Source: Buxus sempervirens
Lineage: Eukaryota > Streptophyta > Magnoliopsida > Buxales > Buxaceae
Assembly: GCA_947561395.2 (NCBI GenBank)
Contig: OX387195.1
Span: 4,787,828 to 4,851,827 of the forward strand
Direction of reading: 5' to 3'
DNA: 64,000 bases
Shown here piece by piece: positions 55,902 to 64,000 of the stretch. How positions within the stretch are numbered: position 1 is the stretch's first letter; each line of letters opens with the position of its first letter. The notes beneath the pieces are model-generated. The model had not been told where the DNA came from, did not search any database, and saw only the letters and a program-made list of their open reading frames with translations. Position numbers and translations under genes: made by a program.

Positions 55902-57853
55902 TCTATATCTATACTACTATTAAAAGCACAAACTACCTTAAGTGTTTTCAATTTTCACATACCTAAAATGTCCTTTCCTATAATCTTTAATTCCACGTGT
56001 AGAGTATTTCTCCAATAAAATCCTATCACATTACAACTCTTCTCCAACAATTAGCAAAGCGTGGATTAAATATTCTTAAACACGAATCCACAAAACATGG
56101 CTTCAATATTTAATATTTAATATTTACAAAACACGGATTCAATATTTAATTTAAATATTTAAAAATATTTTCCAAATATCTGGATTTAATATTTGTAAAC
56201 TATTTATAAATAATATGTATATATATTATAAATATTTAATTTAATATGTACAAAACGTGGATATAATATTTATTATTTATAATATATCTATACTACTATT
56301 AAAATTACGAAATACCTTAAGTGTTTTTTATTTTCACATACCTAAAATATCCTTCCCTGTATTCTTTATTTTCACACATTTATATGTTAATGAGATACTT
56401 ATCTAACGAGAATAAGCATATCCAACATATCCAACCATGTACCAATGAAACAAATAACGGTTATTTAAAAAATAACATTTTTTTGTTATTTACATGAGAC
56501 ATTTTGATTAAATCAAAAAGAAAACAAACGAAAAATATCCAATATATCCTTCAGCGAAGAGAAGAAATATTGTTTCGAGATCTATATCACAATAAAAATA
56601 ATTTTATTAGTACTGTATGAGGATGTTTCTTACTTAGTGTTTTTCTTACAAATAAAATACTAATTAGAAATCCATGTATATCAATAAAGTTGTTTCTTAC
56701 TTAGTGTTATTTTATTTTACTAATAAAATATTACTATGATCAAACAAAAAAGATTTTCAATAATTGGAAATGTACATAACTTGGGCATGTATACTTCTAC
56801 TCAAATACTTATAAAAAAGATCTATATATATCTTAATTTGGACATGGAGATCGGAGATTGCTTCTCTAATACTTATCAAAAAGAAGATAAATAAAAGAAT
56901 ATATATCCAATATATCTATCAATTAAAAGAAAACATAATTGCTTCTCCAAAACTTATCAAAAAGGAAACAAACAAAAAAAAATTTCCAATATATCCATCA
57001 ATAAAGAAAAAACATGTTGCTTAGCTTTCATGACAATTAATATTGATAATTGTTTTTACAATATTAATGCATGTGATATTAATGGGGTTCGTATATAGGC
57101 TAATAAATAATAGATTTATATCCTATGTTATCTTTAACTAATTGAGTTGATCTTAGCTTTCAACAGCTGTATCGAATCTAATTTATAAATTCCCACGTCA
57201 TAATAATGTAGAGGATATTTTCATTCTGTTTAGAGTTTTTTCACTATTAAAATACAAAGAAAAATAAGAAATCTTATAATTGGAAATCCATTTATATATC
57301 CTCGTATATACCTAAAGTGCTTTTTTAATTTTATTAAAAAATCCTACTATAATTAAACAAAAAAGAAGCAAAAAAAAGTTAATAATTGGAAATTCAAATG
57401 GGCTTGTTGACTTATTTTTGGATACTTTCTAGCAATTTAATCAAATAAAAACAAATGAAAAAAAATTTATTTTTGCCATGTATCATTTTAATGAAAAGGT
57501 AAAAAAGAGTTTATTATTGACGTGTCTAATTATTATGACATTATTTGAATTAATAATGAAAATAATCTATTTATGAAGAGATTATCTAAATTATTGATTA
57601 ATAAATTGAAAAGGTAGAAACCCCAAAATTATAATTCTAAAACAATAAATATAAATTCATTAAGACTTCATATAAATTTATTATATTTTTAGACTTTGTG
57701 ATAGTATAAAATTATTATAAATTTTTAAAAACGATTCAAAGCAAATTATATTCTAAATATTGCAATAAGTCTTTAGATTTAATAATTACATATAGGTTGA
57801 AAAAAACTTCAAGAAATCAATATTAACGTGCAACGCATGTAAACCAATGCTAG
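55902..57853 (+). mobile_element. Non-autonomous Helitron (1952 bp)
   Basis: Starts TCTATATCTATACTACTATT after an A (55901) and ends CTAG (57850-57853) before a T (57854), as Helitrons do on insertion between A and T. Just upstream of the end lies a short hairpin ACGTGC-AAC-GCATGT (57826-57840). No Rep/helicase is present. A second start-like copy, TCTATACTACTATTAAAA followed by a similar CCTTAAGTG...TTCACATACCTAAAAT block, begins at 56287. The element therefore seems to contain two 5' ends in tandem. Confidence 0.8.
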
Positions 57854-60135
57854 TTTGACTAAAAGAGGGAGGATTACAACCAAGAAAGGCCCCCTCTCTT
57901 TATCCATGGGCTCAATATGGATTGCTATTGCTTAGCATACTATGCATAGTTAAGTTTTCAAGAACCCTTTTACCATCTTCTTCCCAGTCTACTAAATGAA
58001 CAATACCAATAAAGCCTTTCTCCTTTTTTATTTTCGGTTCTTTACAAATAGTTAACTCTCTCTCTCTCTCTCTCTCTCCCCCTCTATCTCACATATATGC
58101 TATTTTCACTTTTAATATTTTGTAAGCCCTTGAACCTCGTACTTTCCTTTCCTTAATTTCGATGTTTTTTTGTTGTTGCTATGATGACAGCTTTCATATC
58201 CTTTTTTTTTTCTAGTTTCGATTAATTAGTTATATTCGTGCTCTTTTTTTTTTTTTTTTTTTCTAATACTATGATTCATTGCAGTTAATTAATATGTTCA
58301 ATATTTGAGTTACAAGCACTATTATGAATGCATTCCCTTCATATAATGGCATGAATATAGCCTTGCTTACTTGGGTCAAATCAAGTTTCTGTAATTTGTG
58401 TAACTGATTTTTAATTGGAATCCATTTTTCGTTCTAAGTTGCTTTAGGGCTTGTAGCCTGAGAGATTTCCTAATATCCTAGACTACCTTATTACCTAGGC
58501 TACAGGCAAGATTAATGCATGCACAGGTTTATCACCCAGCTTCATGTGGATCAGTAATGATGAAGGGAACCATGCTTAGAAATGAGGATATGATAAAAAC
58601 AGTGATGAGACAGGTGAGTGATTATTGAGGGACCAATTCTTAGGAATGAGGACATCAGAGAAGGTGACAGTGACAAACGGGTGGAAGAAAGACTTAGGCT
58701 CAATAATCCCATGGGCCAGTCATTGTGGAGGCAGGCTTTTAGTGTGCCATACATTATACAAGTCATGACTTTGGAGTTGACAGCATTTCACACAATATTG
58801 ACAAGGTTTAGATTGGGACAAAGGAAGATGCATCTATTGCTCATAATTTTGAGTTTATGCATGTTGCCCACATCCACTGGGCCTTCTTAATAGCATCTTT
58901 TTTTGTGGCTGTGTTTAGTTTCCTGTCTCAGGCATAATGCGAATACAGAGATTCATGTTAAACTAGTCATGGTCAGTTAGTCCATGGATATGAGAAAGTG
59001 CAATCTGGAGCATTTTTAATCTATAGCTATGGTAAGTGCACCAAGCATATGTTTCCTTCTATGCCTGTCTCCCTGGTTGATGATAGTTACCAGAAGGCTG
59101 TTCATTATTATGTTGATATAATCGTCACAACATGATTTGGCACCATCATTTAATGTTGTCTGCAGCTGGAATGGTTGTGTTTGTTACTGCTTTTGGGATA
59201 GGATAATGACTTTGAGCTCGGTAGAATTGTTGTTAGTCTCTCGTGATGTCAATGATGGAAGTTTCCTTAAATTGGATTACTTCGTGATTTGATGTATCAA
59301 CAAATCTCTGTTTTATCTTCCAACTGTTTTGTTATTTTCTTATTGGTAAGTACAAAGAAATTTGATTTCACTACTCTCCAAGGATGTGACCTCGTTTAGC
59401 TCCAATACCAGCATGCACAGGCCTGAAATGATCTGCTTTATGAGGAGTTGTGCATGGAAAATTAACCATCACATTTAAGTGATTTTATATGCATGTGAAA
59501 AAATGGACCAATTGAAGGGACAAGTGGGCAATTATCGATGCCCCATATGCATCATATACACAAGTAGAGATAGCCTTGGCATGTAATTCTCTGGTTGTAT
59601 CTTGAAATGATGAGTTCTACCTTGGAGTAAAAACAAATGTAGTTGTTTTAGTGGTAATCTAATAAGAAAATGGAAATTGTTATGGATAAAATAATTTGAT
59701 TAATCAATTTTTGTTAAGGCATCTATCTAGGTGGAAGATAAAGCTTATTCATGTGCATACTGTCTGCAGAATATTGTTGAAATTTCTGATGCTAGCATTC
59801 ATCTTCTGAGCTAGCTACTCTTCTCAAATTGATAGATCTAAAATTGGAGCTGCTCAATCACTGATGATGTGGTGCAACATCTTACACTAAGTTTTGAGAT
59901 TGCTTTGAATTTTTTCTGATAAAAAGAAATTGTTTTGAATTTTTTCCCACATCTCCAGCTTGCAGAATCTTATTATGGTAATAAAATTAGATCCAGCTTT
60001 GCATAGAATTTAGAATACCATGGAAGGATGATGTAAAGATGTGGCACTCATTATATGTCAATAGAACAGTGCCCTAGCCCTACCATATTACTAAGCAGGA
60101 TTCTCTCTTCTATATGAGGGACCATAAAACTAAGG
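57854..60135. other. Intron stretch, nothing definite
   Basis: AT-rich, with a (TC)n tract near 58057-58080 and a T-run at 58238-58262. No coding similarity; the expected next LETM1 exon was searched for by eye and not seen. Confidence 0.5.
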
Positions 60136-60300
60136 GGGCATTTGGTGGGGATTGTAGATTTTGGATTCTGATTGTAATCTTGGATTCTAGAATCCATATT
60201 TTGCTTCCTGATCTTTAGAATCCAGAATCTTGTTTGGGTGTGTTGGATTTTTTAATTATATCAACTAGAATCCGAAATCTCATTTGGTTGATCCCAAATA
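60136..60300. repeat. MITE-like sequence with GGATTCTAGAATCC motifs
   Basis: Begins GGGGGCATTTGGTGGGGATT, typical of many plant MITEs, and repeats GGATTCTAGAATCC-like palindromes. A partial counterpart, TTTGGTTGATCCCAAAT, occurs near 60280-60300, but no complete right end or duplication was found. Confidence 0.4.
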
Positions 60301-60580
60301 CTGAGATAGATTTTATGGTTTTTGTATTAATGATTGCACTATAGAATAATAAAATATATAATTGTATAAAAATATATAGAATCAAGGAGTGTGATGCTAG
60401 TGAGATTTTGCTAGTGCCAGTGGGATTTCGTTGGTTTTGGTGGATACCGAAACAGAATCCTCCGTTTGGGGGTTTTAAACCCCCCCTTATTTAGACTGGC
60501 ACTGGCAACATTTTGCCTTGTGCCAGTCGAAATACAGCTGATTTCAACAATATGTCTTGAGTGTTGTCAAAGTCACTGGA

Positions 60581-61043
60581 TGTCACGCCCCGAATCCATA
60601 CATATCGTATAACAATACACATGTAGGACCAGATGTAGCCTTGATCGTAAGCGAAACCCAAATCACCTAATTAATACATCTTGAAATGCTAAACTTCATT
60701 AATTACTTCAACTCTCAGAGTTAACAGTGGAATCAGTGATAAAATTTGAATAATAAAAAAAATCCAACCAAGTCTAAACAACTAAATTATTACATGAATC
60801 AAACCCAAAACTTCAAAATTCAATAATTACATGTCCTATAAATAAAACAAAGCAAATCATAAAAATTTCTTCGTTGCTTCCTTTCGTTTCCACGATTTTG
60901 ATTATTTCCTGCAAAATTTGTATGGGTGAGTCTCACAACTTAGTAAGTGGAGCTAATATACTCCACATGATTATATGCACCTAATTTACTTTACAATAAT
61001 ATAATTACACACAATAAATAATAATTTCATTAGCCATGGTAAT
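60581..61043 (-). repeat. Gypsy 3' LTR, 3' portion
   Basis: The plus strand starts TGTCACGCCCCGAATCC, so the minus strand ends GGGGCGTGACA, the same end as the solo LTR at 36491-39599. It carries the GTGAGACTCACCCATACAAA and TTTTGCAGG sequences seen in long chromovirus LTRs. It belongs to the minus-strand gypsy element whose gag-pol lies at 61869-64000, but is now separated from it by a hAT fragment. Confidence 0.7.
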
Positions 61044-61868
61044 CAAGGTTTTATATTTTGCATATTGGTGAAATTTTGCCTAGCGAAATGGAGAAGAAAA
61101 CAGGGGAAATGAGCTTTTTTTTTGCAATTTTTTGCCCTTAAGATTGTTTAATACAGAAATAAACTTAAAATAACACTCAATCATCAATAATTTGTACATA
61201 AAACACACATTCATTGAATAAAAAGCCAATACAAGTCATTAAAAATACAAATACAACTAAATAAAGATATAAAACATTCATTGAATAAAAAGCCAATACA
61301 AGTCACTAAAAATACAAATACAACTAAGTAAAAATAGAAAATGAGTCAAAGTCTGTATCACATCCACAAAGAGTGTCTCCCAGGCTCTATATCATCATAA
61401 TTACTCTCACTTTGCTCCTGCTAGGCATAAGATGACTGCTCGATGTGCCCAGCATACTGCTCCCACATCATGGTGTACCGGTATATGGTATCATACTCAT
61501 ATAGATTGTCTTTGGTACTCATTAGTATTGATGTAGCCAAAAATCCCATACTGTGGATAGCGAGGATAGGATGGCTATGGTGGTGGGTATCCATGTGTAG
61601 GGTAGCCAAAAAGCTGCTCTATAAATTGTCCTCCACCTCTATATGATGCTGTTGTATCATAGTCATAATACCCTCCCATCCCATATGTCTGCGAGTGTGA
61701 AGGGCCTGAAGTCTTTAGGTCCATCGATCCAAAACTAAATGATATGGAACTCTCCTGCTCTGCATCCATGGCCCCACTCCTTCCCTTCCGGTGGTATTGC
61801 CTCGGTGTCTGTGAAGGCTCTACCCCCTCCCATCTACTGTGGTCTATATCCTCTGTGGCACCACGAAA
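61044..61868 (-). pseudogene. hAT transposase tail joined to an F2-like terminus
   Basis: The minus strand runs from the gypsy RT break straight into [20 protein letters not shown], a Ser/Gly/Tyr-rich tail with [14 protein letters not shown], and, after a frame change, YTMMWEQYAGHIEQSSY and YDDIEPGRHSLWM. This composition is common in the C-terminal tails of plant hAT transposases. The 3' UTR contains a roughly 65-bp repeat (61200-61260 and 61262-61325). It ends with GCAAAATATAAAACCTTG, on the plus strand CAAGGTTTTATATTTTGC, close to the F2 MITE terminus CAAGGTTTAC. It may be the 3' end of an autonomous F2-type element. The 5' part is missing. Confidence 0.5.
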
Positions 61869-62310
61869 CCAAGTGGCTCCCCGAATTTGATCAAATAGAT
61901 CATCAATCCTTGATAAAGGGTATTTGTTCTTTATGGTTGCTTGATTTAGTAGTCTATAATCAATAAAAAATCTCATTGACCCATCCTTCTTCTGCACAAA
62001 AAGTACTGGTGCAGCCCAAGGTGATACACTATGCCTAATGAAACCCTTCTCCATCAAGTCATGCAATTGAATCTTTAATTCATCATATTCAACTTGTGAC
62101 ATCCAATAAGGTTGCCTTGATATAGGTTGTATGCTAGGCAAGAGATGAATCCTAAACTCAATCTCTCTCGGAGGTTGTAAACTTGGAAAGTCATCTGGAA
62201 ACAAGTCTGCAAACTCACAAACAACAGGCACCTTACCCACACTAGACTCCTTGCCATCCTCTGCCTCCACTTCAATTGAAGCTACCAAACTAACACGGGT
62301 ATTCAACCCT
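61869..62310 (-). pseudogene. Gypsy reverse transcriptase, N-terminal half
   Basis: The minus strand encodes [20 protein letters not shown], then [20 protein letters not shown], and ends [20 protein letters not shown]. This is the first third of a gypsy RT. It stops before the catalytic YVDD region, where the hAT fragment begins. It continues from the protease region upstream. Confidence 0.85.
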
Positions 62311-63219
62311 TAACTTCGGAAACAATGGATAGGATGCTTTGGACGACGGACTGTGATTGTCTTATGGAAACAGCCTATGGTCAAAGTATTTTGAAAGCCA
62401 ATCCATTCCCAGAATTACCTCAAACTCCCTAAAATTCAGACATATCAAATCATTGGGCAACTCTAACTGGCCTAGTCTGATCATGGCATCTCTATACACT
62501 GTTTGTACCCTACTAATTTCTCCAGGTGGTGTTCAAACAGATAATGCAGACTCCAATAATGAAGGTAACAAACCTATACGCACAACAGATACAGGAGTAA
62601 TAAATGAACAAGATGCTTCGAAATCAAAGAGACAACAGCCACAAATAAAAATGATACCTCCCACTAGAGCTAGGGTGTCAGGCTCAAGCTCTGGCTCTGG
62701 CTCAGGCTCCTGCTTCTCATGAGCAGCAATAGCGTATGCTTTAGCCTGTGGTGGTGGCCGTGGAGCAGCTGACTGTGGCCTCTGATGTAATCTCTGGGGT
62801 CCACCTTTGCCTGCCGGCCTATCCTACTGCCTCAGGCCTACCGGTGCTCTTTGATCCAGGCGCTGTCGGAAATGTTGAATGGGAGGGGCTATAATAGGTG
62901 GTGCTGGAATTTGATGTACTGGCCAGGTCTGTGGCATCCGATATGTGGAAGGGTGTGAGCATTGCCCGATGTGATGTCCAAACTGACCACACTGATAGCA
63001 AGCTCCCCATGATGCAATATTGCCAGTTTGACCCTGACCTCTTGAAGATCCGGCCCCACCAAACCTCCTCGGCTCTGTATAGCCAATCCTCTGCCGCTAT
63101 CTCCCCCAAACCTTTGTCCATACCTCTGATTAGTAGCAGGTCGGGGCGGCACTTCCGGCCTCATTTCCTCCGGTTGGCTCATAATTGAGCCCTCTATAAT
63201 AGAGGCCCTACGTATTGAC
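62311..63219 (-). pseudogene. Gypsy gag C-terminus and protease
   Basis: From the MITE downward, the minus strand reads SQPEEMRPEVPPRPATNQRY and a Gly-rich stretch. A zinc knuckle CYQCGQFGHHIGQC (about 63004-62963) with an intact CX2CX4HX4C pattern follows, then a Pro/Gln-rich linker. In the protease region the active-site triad is altered (DFEASCSFI) but LICLNFREFEVILGMDWLSK is present. Several stops are present. Confidence 0.75.
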
Positions 63220-63544
63220 CAGTGTTTACCGCAGTGTGCCGCCGAAATTTCGTTTTTGGGAAGTGACGATGTGTTTCAGAGGGTAAAAATCGCTTAATTG
63301 CATTGCTGGCGATTTTTCAGCTAAACGGGGCGGCATGTCGAGCGAAACAGGCAAAACAGAGAAGGGAAATGCAAATTTGTTTAATTTTTATTTGCGAAAC
63401 GAAGCAGTGTGCTGACAAATTTCCCCAAAATCCAAAAAAAACCATTTTTTGCCCTTTTAACTTTTCGTCGTCGACGGCGTGCCGCCAAAATTTCGTTTTG
63501 GCCGATGAGTGGCACGTCCATCGGCACCGAAACAGTAAACCTTG
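63220..63544. mobile_element. hAT-type MITE, family F2, copy 4 (325 bp), inside gypsy gag
   Basis: Starts CAGTGTTTACCGCAGTG and ends AACAGTAAACCTTG, giving inverted termini CARKGTTTACYG. Flanked by GTATTGAC (63212-63219) and GTACTGAC (63545-63552), 8 bp with one difference. Removing the element and one duplication restores an uninterrupted gag reading frame, which confirms the boundaries. The inside has GTGCCGCCGAAATTTCG and GGCGGCATGTCGAGCG motifs and no ORF. Confidence 0.92.
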
Positions 63545-64000
63545 GTACTGACTCATGAAAATTGGTGCTCATAAAGGCCACCACCCTTTCTTTAATGTTG
63601 GGACGAAGACCTTTCTCAAAGTGCTTGGTCTTCCTTTTGTCGGTGTCCACAATGTGTGGAGCAAACCAAGATAACTTCGTAAATTTGGCCTCATACTGTG
63701 TAACAGTCAAATTTCTTTGTGAGATTGTCATAAATTCCGACTCCTTTTATGCCCTCACTTCCTCAGGGAAGAACTTGAGATCAAACTGATCCCTAAACTC
63801 CTTCCAGGTAATCTCAATATCTTCCTCTACCAGCTCCTGGTGTAGAGACCTCCACCTATGTTCAGCCTCCCTTTCAAGTACATAGACTGCCAGTCTCACC
63901 TTGTCCTCTTCCAAACACCTTATAGCTTCAAAAACTTTCTCAATTCTCATCATCCACCTCTCCGCCTACATGGGATCAAGATGACCCTGGAAGGGAGGAA
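63545..64000 (-). pseudogene. Gypsy gag, N-terminal part (continues beyond window)
   Basis: The minus strand encodes the retrotransposon gag domain: MMRIEKVFEAIRCLEEDKVR, then RDQFDLKFFPEEVRA and a stop, then MTISQRNLTVTQYEAKFTKL and ending FMSTNFHES at the MITE. Gag forms the virus-like particle. The frame is broken by at least one stop (after EEVRA). The 5' LTR must lie beyond 64000. Confidence 0.85.

Noticed and set aside
58618..58890. Open frame of 90 codons as the next LETM1 exon
   Set aside because: It does not match the expected coiled-coil continuation and lacks family resemblance.

Overview
The window is plant nuclear DNA, AT-rich and intron-like. It carries plant TE families (hAT, Mutator, PIF/Harbinger, Helitron, Ty3/gypsy, TRIM, L1 and RTE LINEs) and an old endogenous pararetrovirus (Caulimoviridae, florendovirus/petuvirus-like). 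The species cannot be named from the sequence; the very long TE-filled introns suggest a woody or basal-type angiosperm.

The only host gene I can support is LETM1, the mitochondrial inner-membrane cation/proton exchange protein, on the + strand. Five exons are visible: 5151-5277, 42817-42881, 42962-43136, 47849-48043 and 48167-48214. They splice in frame through the part after the LETM1 core. Upstream and downstream exons lie outside the window. Nearly everything else is therefore LETM1 intron: 37.5 kb between the first two exons, 4.7 kb between the third and fourth, and at least 15.8 kb after the fifth.

Layout: 1-1146, a hAT-type element (family F1) holding a smaller hAT-type MITE (family F2). 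1147-5150, LTR-like debris. 7113-18153, a rearranged endogenous pararetrovirus bounded by (TA)n tracts and itself hit by an RNase-H-bearing LINE, a 21-bp LINE stub and a second F1 element with a perfect 8-bp target duplication. 18830-21860, a decayed hAT transposase broken by a complete 468-bp TRIM. 22224-25139, an RTE LINE broken by a 1.8-kb Pack-MULE that captured the gene for chloroplast ribosomal protein L31. 25155-29722, a PIF/Harbinger element with both ORFs apparently intact. 31187-41262, gypsy debris holding two solo LTRs with perfect 5-bp duplications, an F2 MITE and a hAT tail. 42817-48214, LETM1 exons with another F2 MITE. 48909-55160, L1-type LINE sequence. 55902-57853, a Helitron. 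60581-64000, a deleted gypsy element with a gag-PR-RT remnant, a hAT tail and an F2 MITE.

The most useful observations are the nested insertions with exact target duplications, the F2 family with four TSD-defined copies and a possible autonomous relative, the Pack-MULE carrying RPL31 with its intron, the intact PIF/Harbinger element, and the circularly permuted, inverted layout of the viral locus.
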